Shown here: positions 10,868 through 20,905 of the stretch, piece by piece | Layout of the letters: each line of letters opens with the position of its first letter | Numbering within the stretch: position 1 is the stretch's first letter | Assembly (NCBI GenBank): GCA_026075535.2 | Contig: AP026540.1 | Span: 10,168,001 to 10,232,000, forward strand | Length of the DNA: 64,000 nt | Source: Tricholoma matsutake | Lineage: Eukaryota; Basidiomycota; Agaricomycetes; Agaricales; Tricholomataceae | Direction of reading: 5' to 3' | Notes under the pieces: generated by a model | Seen by the model: the letters and a program-made list of their open reading frames with translations, nothing else | The model's database searches: none | What the model was told of the DNA's origin: nothing | Made by a program: the position numbers and the translations under genes

Positions 10868-11670
10868 TGTTAAGACTATAGGTCCTTGACTCAGCCTTGG
10901 CTTCGTGTATCGCAGTTGGAGGCTTTCCAACTGTATTGGTTATTGCACTAGGAGACTTTCCTAGTGTATCGGGCTTCCTGCCTTCACTTGGGTACTTCCT
11001 CAAGTAGTCACAGCTATCTGTACTCAGAGGCTTTCTGAGTAGACTGTTTGTTTGTGTATCACAGTTGGAGGCTTTCCAACTGTCGAGTTTGGGTTATCAC
11101 AGCTAGGGGCTTCCTAAGCTGTCGAGTTTGAGTGTATCACAACTGAGGGACTTCCTTAGTTGTCGAGTATTCTGGTTGAGTCTAAGACCGTAGGTTGAAT
11201 TAGGTCAAGCTGGAGAATACACAGAGTGTAGCTACAGCTTATATACTGTTCTAGGACTACCTATCGTCCAATCAGAAAGTGAGATGCTTATCAGGTAAAT
11301 ATAGACAAGAACAATAGAGACAATAGGCCTCATGCCCCGCATGAGGCATCCGATGTCAAGGAGTGCTGCGGCGCAGCATATCAGAGAACAATAAGAGAAT
11401 AGCCTCATGCCTGGCATGAGGCGTCCAATGTCATGGATCCGATGTCGAGGATCCAGTGTCAAGGACATGCTGCAGCGCAGCATGTCGATCGCGAGGGTCC
11501 GATGTCGTGGACCTCGTGTAGAGGGGGTGTCGTACCACGGTGCGTGTGAGAGTGGGCTTGGGTGCATGGAGTCACCATGTGTCAAGGTGTCTTCCTGTTG
11601 GAAGAGAGTCGAGTCAAATAAGAAAAATGAACTACCCGTACTTGCGGGTTCCTGTAGACAAATCATAACA
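10868..11670 (-). repeat. 3' LTR of element C with hairpin array
   Basis: 803 bp. Relative to the other LTR it carries a 75-bp tandem duplication beginning CCTCATGC at 11328 and again at 11403. It contains seven successive hairpins at 10913-11163, described separately, and further palindromes (CATGCTGC/GCAGCATG at about 11464-11484; CCTCATGC/GCATGAGG at 11328-11346). Confidence 0.9.
10913..11163. repeat. Row of seven hairpins in the LTR of element C
   Basis: Hairpins lie at 10913-10933, 10946-10966, 10986-11005, 11021-11041, 11061-11083, 11098-11123 and 11139-11163. Arms in order: CAGTTGGA/TCCAACTG, CACTAGGA/TCCTAGTG, ACTTG/CAAGT, TACTCAGA/TCTGAGTA, ACAGTTGGA/TCCAACTGT, ACAGCT/AGCTGT, ACAACT/AGTTGT. 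The apical part is close to GGAGGCTTTCC or GGGACTTCC each time. Arms differ but pairing is kept, and the same array is in the other LTR (about 17826-18077). Confidence 0.85.
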
Positions 11671-11730
11671 TCACCTCCCATCTATCTTCGAAGTCACCGA
11701 CTTCGACTTCGAACTATTCTCCCCGCCCTC

Positions 11731-12444
11731 CTACACTTCCCCAGTCATATTCGCCATCGCTTCGTCGTTGAAGTCATCGTATCCCGCCTCAAGGAAGTCC
11801 AGTCGTCTTTGTTCCTCCTCCTGTTCTTTCTGCTGCCTTGTCGGGCAGTTGGGGCTGTAGTGCCCGGGGCCTCGTTGTTTGCAGTACCTGCAGATGTGTT
11901 TCTGGCAGATGAGGCCGAAATGTCCGATCTGGTGGCAAATGAAGCATCTGGCGCTTCTCATGTGGGGAGGGGACCACGGTGGTTGGGTCGATTGAGGTTC
12001 GGGTTCTGGCGTCATGAGGTCGATGATTGCTAGGGAGGTGTTCGTCTGGTTGCTCGTAGAAGGGGAGGCGTTTCCAGAGGCGGTGCGTGTTGTCTTTTTG
12101 TTTTTCTGCCTGTTGTAGGGCGAGGGAGAGTTTCGTTGGCATCTGGGGTGATCTGTGGAGGCGTGAGGGTTTCTTTCAACTGCTCTCATTCTGTCTGACC
12201 GTGCATTGGTCATGTCTTGGATAGCCTGTTTGATACCGAGGTCGTCAGCATCATTCATGGCTTCTTCTAGGTTTCTCTTCATTTGGTCGATAGTGCTCTG
12301 ATAGTAGAAGCATATTCTCGTGAGATGATATCTGGCTGGGTCATGGGCGAGGTGGGTGCAGAGGGTGTCGATGTTCGATGGGTCTTGTAGGAATTGTTTG
12401 TTGAAACATCATTTGGGGGGTATGATGGGTGTCTGCTCTGCCAT
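11731..12444 (-). pseudogene. Extra ORF of element C downstream of integrase, with two zinc knuckles
   Basis: An ATG at 12444, 35 bp after the pol stop, opens a frame to 11731 (about 237 codons) broken by one TGA at 12411-12409, a likely former CGA. The N-terminal part is helical and charged (TRICFYYQSTIDQMKRNLEE). Near the C-terminus are CFICHQIGHFGLIC (CX2CX4HX4C) and CRYCKQRGPGHYSPNC (CX2CX6HX4C). The tail is Glu/Gln-rich. It is on the coding strand of C, between integrase and the 3' LTR, separate from the gag knuckle at about 16820. A nucleic-acid-binding accessory protein is a reasonable guess; I do not recognise a named family. Confidence 0.7.
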
Positions 12445-12478
12445 GTCGGGGTGTGGGTTCTTGGTTCTGGGGGGGGTT

Positions 12479-13950
12479 CTACAGCTGTTGTCGCTGTTTA
12501 TATGCTCCAAGGATTTTCTTGGCATGTTTCAGGTTTCCCTCGGGCTCCCAGGAGTTCTCCGAGGTTGGGTATCCGACCCACAGTGCATGGTCCTTCCTTT
12601 CTTTTTATGTCCAATGATTGCTTCCACTTTGTACTCCGATTCTCCTTCTATTAGGTCCGGCGGAGGTTCTGGGAAGTTTGGACCATGCGTCTTGGTTTCC
12701 TTATACAGGGTGAGGAGTGCTGCGTGGAATACCAGGTGTATTTTCCATTGGTTTGGTAGCTTCAGTCGGTAGGAGAGGGGGCTTAGAACCTTCTCGATGG
12801 AGAATGGTCCTTCTCTTTTGGGTGCAAGTTTCTTTGTCACATGCGTCGTTTTGAGGTTCTTTGCTTCTAGCCACACCCTGTCTCCTTCTTTGAACGGCGT
12901 GAAGTGCCGTGTAGTTCTTTCTGCCATCAGCTGTCTGGCCAACTCGTGAGTTGCCTTTGCTTCATCTCGGGCTCGTTGCAACGCGACTATTTGTTTCTCT
13001 ATAGCCGGTATGTTTGTTTTCAGGTATGGGAGTGGGATTGCCTTTGGTTCATAGCCCATCATCAGGTAGAACGGGGAGCTTTTCTGGGTGGAGTGCATCC
13101 TTTGGTTGTGTGTGAACTCTGCTGTTGGAAGGAAGTGCTTCCATTTCTCTTGGTTGTTCGAGCAGAAGATCCGCAGGTAGACTTCTACTTCCTGATTCAC
13201 CCGTTCTGTTTCTCCGTCGGTCTGGGGGTGGTATGCTGTACTCATTGCCAGCTTGATTCCAAGCAATCTTCCTAATTCTTGGAATAGCTGTGAGGCAAAT
13301 CTGGGGTCCCTGTCCGATATTATCTTGTCTGGAAGGCCAAACCATTTGTAGATGTAATCCAGATAGAGGGTTGCTGCTCCCAATGCATCGATCGTTTTCT
13401 TGCAAGGGATGAAAATTACCCCCTTTGTAAGCCCATGGTCTACCACGACCATGAGTGCATCATAACCGTCGGACTCCGGTAGGTCAGTTATGAAATCGGT
13501 CATCACCATTGCAAATGGCCTTGTCGCTTCGGATTTGATTGGTTGTAGGGGCGGTGTCATCAGGTGGGTGTTGACTTTCATCTGCTGGCATGTAGCGCAT
13601 CCGGCGACGTAGTTCTTGATGTACGTCATCATTCCTGGCCACCAGTAGTCCCTTCTAACCATTTCGGTTGTCTGCCATTGCCCTGGGTGTCCGCTGGTTA
13701 CCCCTTCGTGGTATTTCTGTACCAGCTTCTTTCGTATGTCCCCACTGTCAGGGACGTAGCATTGATTTCGGAAGAATAGGAGGCCATCCTCGATCTTCCA
13801 GTCTTCCAATGCCAACTTTATCGGTGGTGCTCCTTTGGTCTTTAGCGCCTCAATCGCGCTCTTCACCAGGTCATCTTTCATGATGCTCCCCGCAAGGAGG
13901 TCATGTAGTTTGGTGTCAATGAATTTCATGAATACCGTCTCTGGTAACAT
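12479..13950 (-). pseudogene. Element C integrase with C-terminal chromodomain
   Basis: The zinc-binding HHCC region is intact (HEGVTSGHPG, then CATCQQ). The catalytic DDE core is visible: VMTDFITDLP, IISDRDPRFASQLF and GETERVNQEVE. A GPY/F-like segment (REGPFSIEKV) and SYRLKLP follow. The chromodomain begins [19 protein letters not shown], then a frameshift near 12565 moves its second half ([20 protein letters not shown]) to the next frame, which ends with TAG at 12481-12479. The domain order marks a chromovirus. Without the frameshift the ORF would appear to stop at 12529 and the chromodomain would be missed. Confidence 0.88.
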
Positions 13951-13998
13951 TGTGATATCTTCATTGTCGTTGTCTTCTTCTGGTACATGGTCGGCCCT

Positions 13999-14622
13999 TC
14001 ATGATAAAGCATCACTTTGCACCATTTGAGATCCGGGCACATGAACAAGCTGTAATTCGAATTCTGACAAGAATAAGCTCCATCTTGCCTGTCTCCTGTT
14101 CAGTTTCTGTGCCGTTCGGAAATATGTCAGGTTCTTGTGATCTGAGAGAATTACTACCGGGTGATCTGAACCCATCAGGTAGTGCCTCCAGGTTTCTAGC
14201 GATCGTACTATCGCGAGTAGTTCCCTGTCATAGATTTCATAGTTTTGTTCCGTTGGTGTCAGTGCATGCGATATATATCTGCATGGGTGCCAATCTCCAT
14301 TCGTGTCTCTTTGTCTCAGCACTCCTCCTGTTGCGTGTTTTGAGGCATCTGATTCAATTGTGAATGGTCTTGTTGGATCTGGCATCAGCAGTACTGGTGC
14401 TTCTGCAAATTTCTTTTTCAGCATCTGAAAAGCTTTTTCGCATTCAGTTGTCCAGTCAAATGTCTTGTTTTTCTTTGTTAGTTCATTAAGCGGTCTGCTT
14501 GTCTCCACGAAATGTCCGATGAATTTCCTGTAGAAATTCCCAAACCCTAGGAAGGATCTGACTGCCTTCACATTAGTCGGGGTAGGCCAATCCTGTATAC
14601 CTGCCAGTTTCGTGTTGTCCAT
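13999..14622 (-). pseudogene. Element C RNase H
   Basis: Minus-strand frame from RT into RNase [27 protein letters not shown] (connection), [16 protein letters not shown] (first catalytic Asp), [23 protein letters not shown] (catalytic Glu), [12 protein letters not shown] (Asp) and the end motif QSDALS. TGA at 14001-13999 separates it from the integrase part, and TGA at 14640-14638 from the RT. Both are at arginine positions of the family. Confidence 0.88.
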
Positions 14623-14637
14623 GGCAATTTCATTGGG

Positions 14638-15385
14638 TCAGATGATTAGACCCAAGAATTCCACTTCGTGGACGTCGAACTTGCACTTCTCCGGTTTTAG
14701 GTATAAATTGTTTTCCACCAGTCTTTGCAGTACTCTTTTTGTCCTTTCCTGGTGTTCGTTCTGATCCTTAGAGAATATCAGGATGTTGTCCATGTAGATG
14801 ACGAGCCATCCTTCTCTGATCATGTTGCAGAATATCTCATTCATCATTGCCTGGAAGGTCGCTGGTGAGTTGCATAATCCAAAGAACATCACCGTTGGTT
14901 CAAACAGCCCCCGATTTGTCTTGAAGGCTGCCTTCCATTGATCTCCGTCTTTGATTCTGACGTTGTGATATCCCCATCGGATGTCCAATTTTGTAAACCA
15001 TTTCGCCCCTCTTAGTTTGTCCAACAGGTCCCCTACCAGCAGCAGCGGGTAGGTGTTCTTGATCGTTCCATTATTCAAGTACCTGTAATCTTGGCAGGGT
15101 CATAGCGCATCCGAGTCCTTCTTCGCAACAAAGAAGAATGGTGATGCCATGGGTGATTTTGATGGTCGGATGTATCCTTTCTGCAGGCTTTCATCGAGTT
15201 TCTTTTGTTCTGCTGGTGACAGTGGGTATACCTTGCAATCCTTTGCCATAAAGTCTGATTTGAGGTCTATCGTGTGATCCCAGGGTCTTGGTTCTGGGAA
15301 TCTTTCTGATGCTTCCTTCTCAAATATCCGTCGGTACTCTTTGTATTGCTCTGGGAGTAGTTTGTCCAGGGTCTCCTTCCTTTTG
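14638..15385 (-). pseudogene. Element C reverse transcriptase
   Basis: It starts after a frameshift near 15385 with [16 protein letters not shown], then [50 protein letters not shown], a TGA at 15102-15100 before PCQDYRYLN, then [35 protein letters not shown] and the catalytic box [11 protein letters not shown]. The second Asp of the usual YXDD is Asn. The fingers, palm and thumb order is normal. With the stops and frameshift it cannot be translated as is. Confidence 0.88.
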
Positions 15386-15475
15386 ATGTGTCAGGTGCTG
15401 TGAGACCGATGTCTTTGCCCTAATCCAGACGTTCTGCCCATAGATGTATCGCGGTGTTCCTTTTGCCTTTACGAG

Positions 15476-16618
15476 TCAGGAGATCTTCTTCGTTGATTGG
15501 GAGTACGAGTATCTTGGCTCATCATACTCTTCTGTCAGCGGGGTTTTCCTTGGTTCGAAAATGCCAATGACGGGTTCCCCTCGGATGTAGGCGATTAGTA
15601 GTTCATCGTCCGTGATCCCTTGCATGGGTGTCTCCTCTGGTTGTCCTGTTGTCTGTTCCATTGCCTGTTTGTGGTTTGCCGGTGCTGGGTTTTCCTTCCC
15701 AGTGCTTTCTTTGTCCTGTGGCCCAATGGGCTCCACATCCTGAAGAGTTGTAACTGCAATCTCTTCGTTGTTCACTTCTTCTATCGTCGCCCTTCTGGTC
15801 TCAGTGGGCATTCTGTTTCTTTTTGGTTTGGTGTGGAGGGCTCCTCCCATCACCTTTGCTTTGGCAATGATTCTTCGGCATTGCTCAAGCCATTCTTCTT
15901 TTGTCAGTGTCTTTGTCTTGGAAAGGAGTCTTTCTCTTTCCCTGGCAGCTAGCCTCTTGAATTGCGCCCGTTGCTCTTCTCTCATCTTTATTTTGAGATC
16001 GATCTTTTCTTTTTCTCTGGCGACTATTCTTTGGCACCATGCCTGTCGTTCTTCTTTTGTCATGTTGAAGGGGTTCTCCTTTTCCTTGGTTCCCTTCTGG
16101 CACCTCAATAGGCACCCTTCATTGGGTTTCTCGGTTCGCACCCTCCCGATGAGGGTTCTTCCTTTCCCATGTGAGAGTTCTGTGTGACCCTCGTTCTTCG
16201 CCCTGAACTGGAAGGTTCTAGTCCTCCAGTTGATCACAGGGTTAATCTTCCTGAGCCATGGCAGGCCCAAGATGATTGCTTCTCCTCCTAATCCCGCGAT
16301 CAGGAAGGTCATCAGGAATGTTCGCCCGTTGATCGTTAGCGGTCCCCTGGCATATTGGGAGATTTCCCCTTTCTTGTTTGGGGTTCCATCCATGTTCTTT
16401 ACTTTGATGATTCTTTCCAGGGGGCGCAGTCTGAGTCCATTTTCCTCTGCGAATTTGTGACTCATGAATACTCCTCCCGCTCCTGAGTCGGGTAGGGCTT
16501 CAGTTTCGATGACTTTCCTCCCGTCTGCTCCTAGCACTTTGACATCTAGATGCATAGATTGATTCTTCAAAGTGGCTAGTAGTACAGAGCTAATGGAAAG
16601 TTTGGTGGTACCTGGCAT
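15476..16618 (-). pseudogene. Element C protease and linker
   Basis: The ATG at 16618 follows the gag stop by about 17 nt in a different frame, so protease-pol is a separate ORF or is reached by frameshifting. The retropepsin DSG motif is in ETEALPDSGAGGVFMSHKF, and IILGLPWLRKINPVINW is the second conserved segment. A long Lys/Arg/Glu-rich coiled-coil linker with repeated (W)xQCRRIxAxxK units follows, then an acidic tail (DELLIAYIRGEPVIGIFEP). It ends at TGA 15478-15476, probably a former CGA, since the downstream frame continues to the frameshift near 15385. Confidence 0.85.
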
Positions 16619-16635
16619 CGAGGCAGGCCACCTCT

Positions 16636-17763
16636 TTAAAAACCCTCATCCTCTATTGCGGCGAGAGCCCTCGTCCTGTCTTCTTCATCGAGGTCCTTTA
16701 TGATTGCTCGGATCTTTGAGTAGGCTTCTTCGCCTTTCTTCTTCTTTGGGAATGACCGGTTCTCGGTTCTCATTTCCCCTTTCTTGTGTTTGGTTGCTCT
16801 GTGCCCGGGTTGGTGGCACACAAAGCACAGCCCCTTCTTCATGTGTTCGACCCTCTCCTGGTCAGAGAGTCAGTTGATTTCTAGTGGGGTTTCTTTTGGT
16901 TTAGAGTTCACAGGCCTCTTTGCCCAGCTCTCCTGTAATTTCCCAGTTATCGCTTTTGCTCTCCTCCATTGTCCGTCGTATTTGGAGGCAGCGTTAATCA
17001 TCCCCTCAAGGGTTGTGGGGATCGTTTCCATGTTGAATACTCTTTCAAGGAGCTTGGGGTTTAACCTGTCCATGAAGAGTTCGATCAAGGCGGTATCGTC
17101 ATTGATCCCTGCCTTCTCTCGCAGGATTTGGAATTGCGCAATGTAATCCTCCAGGTCCTGTCCCTGCTTCAGTGTTTTCATTTCGGTTCTGGCTCTGCCA
17201 GCTTCATCGATCGGGGTGAACGCTACTTTGAGCGCCATTTCAAAGGTTGACCATGTCCCTAGGTCTTCCTTTTCTGCCCATGTCTGTGCCCAGGGCGCGG
17301 CGGTTCCTCTGTTCATAAATGACAATGTGAAGATGATTTTCTTTTCATCTGTGTCATAGATTCCATGGTTTACTCTCAGATAGAGTTTCACTTCTTGTAA
17401 GAACTTTGCAGTTCTAGTTTGGTCCCCTGTGAAGTCAGAGGGGGTTCAGATTCTAATCTCCTTGTTTGATGCGATGGGTTCGGTAGACATGTTATTGGGG
17501 ATGTCATTGTTGGATAAGGAGAATGGGTCTTGTTCTGGGGTTTCTTCTTTGCTTGTCGGTCTGAAGTCTTCTTCAGTGAGGTATCTTGGTTCCTCGTCTT
17601 CTGTTCGCTTCGAGAACCACTTTTGTGCTGGTTCTGAGTATCGTACTAGTCGACCTTGGTATCTATACCATGAGGTTCTTCCTGATGTCGATGCTCCTGT
17701 TGGAGGTCTATCTGGGCTTTGTCTGAAAGACGTTGTGTCTGCACCTAGGTAGGTGGACTTCAT
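16636..17763 (-). pseudogene. Element C gag
   Basis: The ATG at 17763 lies 17 nt inside the 5' LTR end. The N-terminal third is polar. A retrotransposon gag domain follows (KLYLRVNHGIYDTDEKKIIFTLSFM, WAQTWAEKE, DYIAQFQILREKAGI). The knuckle reads CFVCHQPGHRATKH, where the last ligand of the CX2CX4HX4C pattern is His rather than Cys. TGA codons at 17448-17446 and 16872-16870 interrupt an otherwise single frame; both fit CGA-to-TGA. The natural stop is TAA at 16638-16636. Confidence 0.85.
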
Positions 17764-17780
17764 AGATCAGCTTGACCTTT

Positions 17781-18508
17781 TGTTAAGACTATAGGTCCTT
17801 GACTCAGCCTCAGCTTCGTGTATTGCAGTTGGAGGCTTTCCAACTGTATCAGTTATCGCACTAGGAGACTTTCCTAGTGTATTGGGCTTCCTGCCTTCAC
17901 TTGGGTACTTCCTCAAGTAGTCACAGCTATCCATACTCAGAGGCTTTCTGAGTAGACCGTTTGTTCGTGTATCACAGTTGGAGGCTTTCCAACTGTCGAG
18001 TTTGGGTTATCACAGCTAGGGGCTTCCTAAGCTGTCGAGTTTGAGTGTATCACAACTGAGGGACTTCCTTAGTTGTTGAGTATTCTGGTTGAGTCTAAGA
18101 CCATAGGTTGAATTAGGTCAAGCTGGAGAATACACAGAGTGTAGCTACAGCTTATATACTGTTCTAGGACTACCTATCGTCCAATCGGAAAGTGAGATGC
18201 TTATCAGGTAAATATAGACAAGAACAATAGAGACAATAGGCCTCATGCCCCGCATGAGGCATCCAATGTCACGGATCCGATGTCGAGGATCTGGTGTCAA
18301 GGACATGCTGCAGCGCAGCATGTCGATCGTGAGGGTCCGATGTCGCGGACCTTGTGTAGAGGGGGTGTCGTACCACGGTGCATGTGAGAGTGGGCTTGGG
18401 TGCATGGAGTCACCATGCGTCAAGGTGTCTTCCTGTTGGAAGAGAGTCGAGTCAAATAAGAAAAATGAACTACCCATACTTGTGGGTTCCTGTAGACAAA
18501 TCATAACA
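17781..18508 (-). repeat. 5' LTR of element C
   Basis: 728 bp, nearly identical to the other LTR but lacking its 75-bp duplication. Differences are mostly C/T or G/A transitions, many at CpG. It contains the same seven hairpins (about 17826-18077). The interior side continues AAAGGTCAAGCTGATC with no obvious TGG-type tRNA primer site. Confidence 0.9.
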
Positions 18509-18513
18509 AGTCC

Positions 18514-18889
18514 AAAGTTTGGTGTTTTATGCTAAACTTCCTCGAAATTCCTTGCATTACACTATTTTCGCTCTCGCTTCCCTCAATTAGCCTTTTCTTC
18601 ACTTCTACTACTCGTCTAGTCCCCCGATCTTGTGTCTGATCATATTTGCACACTTGAAATTCCTTGAAACTTCTTTGAAAAATATCGCAACATCTCGAAA
18701 AGCATCGCAACATCTTGAAAATCATTCTTTTAGCTTCGAACTGCTTCGACAAGCAGTCCTTTTATGGCTATTTGACAGTTGATCTGACAGGTGATGTCTA
18801 GAGGGCCTCGCATCCTTCCTCTGACTCATGTTATACCATCCAAAGCCATTTTGTGGGTTTTGTTTGGGTTTCTGGGTTGAGTATCATCA
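18514..18889 (+). repeat. 3' LTR of element B, second part
   Basis: The LTR of B resumes after element C and ends GGTTGAGTATCATCA at 18889, as in the 5' LTR (7531). Beyond it the sequence returns to hAT1. Confidence 0.8.
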
Positions 18890-19137
18890 CCTTTTTGGAT
18901 GAACCAAGCCAAATTCAAGGTAATAAGCAGGGCAATTATATAAGATAGCTCACGTGATCAATAACCGATTGAAACCAATCTTTTTGTGGTTAACAATGTT
19001 TTTCAAATTTGAAAGACCTGAACCTTAACTGCTAAAGACCAGCTCTTAACCATAACCACTGGTCCAGTTAATATCTGTCCAGTTAGGTTCATTTAACAGT
19101 CTTTTTTTGGTCCTATAGACCGGACCTTTAAACACTA

Positions 19138-19955
19138 GAGCTGTTAAAGAGCTGAGGAAATGATCCACCCTTTTCTTATGTGCAGCAGAGTGGGCTGAAA
19201 GGGAGGACTTGTTGTATTTCAGGGATCACATCTATGTCCCCAACAACCCAGACCTTTGCCAGCACATCATATCCCAACACCATGACTCACAGATTCCCAG
19301 TCATCCTGGATGCTGGAAGACCTTGGAGCTCACCTCATGGAATTATTATTGGCCACAACGTACTTGTGACCTTTGCTTATGCACCAAGATTCCTTGTCAT
19401 AAACCCATTGGTGAGCTACACCCTCTTCCTGTTCCAGAGAGTCATTGGGATGTTGTCAGTGTCGACTTTGTGGTAGAGTTGCTAGAGTCGAATGGGTTTG
19501 ATGCGGTGATGTGCATAGTTGATTCAGTGGGGAAATGCACTCACTTCATTCCCACTCACACCACTGTCAGCACCCTGGGTGCTGCCCAACTCTATCTCCA
19601 CTATGTGTGGAAATTACATGGACTTCCTGGTGCTTTCTTTTCTGACCGTGGCCCTCAGTTCATGGCAGAGTTCACTCATGAGCTGTACTGAGTTCTGGGG
19701 ATCAAACTCCTTGCTTTGACTGCCTATCACCCACAAACTGATGGCCAGACTGAGCGAGTCAACCAGGAACTGGAGCAGTACATCTGCATCTTCATCAATG
19801 AGTGCCAGGACAATTGGGACAATCTTCTCCCCTTGGCTGAGTTTGGATACAACAACCATGTCCATGTTTTCACTCAACAGACCCTTTTCCTCTTAGACAC
19901 TGGATGGCATCCATGCATGGGATTTGAACCTCGCCAAACTCCTGTAGAGATCCAA
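19138..19955 (+). pseudogene. Element A integrase
   Basis: The A frame resumes after hAT1: AVKELRK, stop, STLFLCAAEWAEREDLLYF. The zinc domain is recognisable (HHDSQIPSHPG, then CDLCLCTK). The catalytic core has VDFVVELL, FFSDRGPQFMAEF and GQTERVNQELEQYICIF. A TGA at 19688-19690 stands at an arginine position before VLGIKLLALTAYHPQTDG. The frame runs to GFEPRQTPVEIQ, where a foreign segment of about 340 bp begins. Confidence 0.85.
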
Positions 19956-20299
19956 CCTAGAATACACGAGTAATCTCACTCTGTGTATAACGGACTATTA
20001 TTAGAGTTACTACTATACCTAGAATACATGAGTAATCTACAAGCAGTATAGTGAGTAACCATAAGCAATCAATGAAATAATATCTACTCACCTCAGTCTG
20101 TGTATAACGGACTGAGGTGTATGTGTCTACTATGTCTAATACATATACTGTGAGCATGACAATGGTATATAGAAGAAAGGGAAGTGATAAAAGGATAATT
20201 GATAAGGGGAATGTATGCATCACAAAGTGTGCTATAAATAACACACCGCATCAAACAGTGTTGAAACATGTATTCACGGTGCAGCAGATCTCAACAACT
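19956..20299. repeat. Insertion of about 340 bp in the integrase of element A
   Basis: The A frame is broken between EIQ and TPSHIETVNEF. The insert contains two similar blocks (TAGAATACACGAGTAATCTC near 19960 and TAGAATACATGAGTAATCTA near 20017, each near GTGTATAACGGACT) and ends near AGATCTCAACA. On the minus strand it would start TGTTGAGATC, like many LTRs, but I cannot fix both ends or a duplication, so the class is open. Confidence 0.45.
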
Positions 20300-20905
20300 C
20301 CCTCACACATTGAGACGGTGAATGAGTTCACAGAACACATGAGGGATAGCTTGGAGGAGGCAAAGGCAGCCTTAGTGAAGGCAAAGGATGACATGGCATG
20401 CTTTTACAATCAACGCCATTCTCCAGCCCCTCAGTACAAGATTGGTGATTGAGTTTATCTTGACTCCAGTGACATCTCCACCACATGTCCATCCAAGAAC
20501 TCGCCCATCGCTTCCTGGGACCTTTTCCCATTGTCAAGTGTGTTGGAATGCATGCCTATTGTCTGCACCTCCCAGTCTCCATGTCCAGACTCCACCCGGT
20601 ATTCCATGTTGTCAAACTCCTTTCAGCTCCCCCAGATCCATTCCCAGGGTGCCATTCACATCCACCACTGCCACCTACAATGATTGAGGGAGAACCCCAG
20701 TATGAAGTCGAGTCAATCTTGGACAGCTGGTTGCATTGAGGAAAACTCCAGTATTTGGTGCACTGGAAGGGTTATGGGTATGAGGAGAACTCATGGGTCA
20801 AGGAGTCTGATGTGAATGCCTCTCAGTCAGTCAAGGAATTCCACTGATGGCACACTGCTGCACCGTGTTGCATTCAAGTCACTGACTTTGGTCATATGTG
20901 ATTTC
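20300..20905 (+). pseudogene. Element A integrase C-terminus and chromodomain
   Basis: NEFTEHMRDSLEEAKAAL, FYNQRHSPAPQYKIGD, then the GPY/F-like HRFLGPFPIVK, RLHPVFHVVKLL and a chromodomain (EPQYEVESILDSWLH, GKLQYLVHWKGYGYEENSW). TGA codons at 20450-20452, 20737-20739 and 20845-20847 are at likely arginine positions and a frameshift lies between. The last codons continue through FQMH and, after insertion K, into LREGVM and a stop in the LTR at 31679. Confidence 0.82.

Larger units (their letters stand above)
10868..18508 (-). mobile_element. Element C: nearly complete Ty3/gypsy chromovirus inserted in the 3' LTR of B
   Basis: The 803-bp left LTR (10868-11670) and 728-bp right LTR (17781-18508) are bounded by TGTTAAGAC and CATAACA on the plus strand. 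An exact 5-bp duplication AGTCC flanks it (10863-10867, 18509-18513). Gene order on the minus strand is gag, protease, RT, RNase H, integrase with chromodomain, then an extra zinc-knuckle ORF. A purine-rich GATGGGAGGTGA (minus strand, 11671-11682) precedes the 3' LTR. Seven in-frame stops are all TGA at arginine positions, with two frameshifts; otherwise all catalytic domains remain. Confidence 0.92.
6142..18889 (+). mobile_element. Element B: gag-only LTR retrotransposon (host of nested element C)
   Basis: The LTRs run TGATAGGTCC to GTATCATCA. The 5' LTR is 6142-7531 (1390 bp). The 3' LTR is 9881-10867 plus 18514-18889 (1363 bp), split by element C. The purine tract AGGGGGAGGA lies directly before the 3' LTR (9871-9880). 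The interior is only about 2.35 kb and contains gag but no protease, RT or integrase, so it depends on another element. The outer flanks CCAT and CCTT would be a decayed 4-bp duplication. A solo LTR of the same family at 23348-24322 has an exact 4-bp duplication. Confidence 0.85.
5563..19137. mobile_element. hAT1: non-autonomous hAT-type TIR element, itself interrupted by element B
   Basis: The outer ends are TAGTGTTT (5563) and AAACACTA (19137), with an exact 8-bp duplication GAGCTGTT outside. Net of element B (6142-18889) it is about 827 bp, like hAT2 (838 bp), and the two align along their length in the same orientation. Subterminal regions are full of GGACC, GGTCC, ACCAGTC and GACTGG repeats, as expected for transposase-binding clusters. 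There is no transposase ORF. An 8-bp duplication with these ends is the hallmark of hAT transposition. Confidence 0.88.

Noticed and set aside
10913..11163. CRISPR-like array in the LTR of element C
   Set aside because: Units are palindromes with differing arms and uneven spacing, lie in both LTRs of a retroelement in a eukaryote, and have no cas genes.
10913..11163. NF-kappaB-like sites (GGGACTTCC) in the hairpin apices
   Set aside because: Fungi lack NF-kappaB, and the motif is explained by the shared hairpin apex.
11407..12033. Plus-strand open frame of 208 codons
   Set aside because: It crosses the LTR edge and lies antisense to the zinc-knuckle ORF; it has no domain of its own.
19956..20299. 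A complete solo LTR in the integrase of element A
   Set aside because: One end looks like an LTR start on the minus strand, but the other end and a target duplication could not be found, so it is listed only as an insertion.
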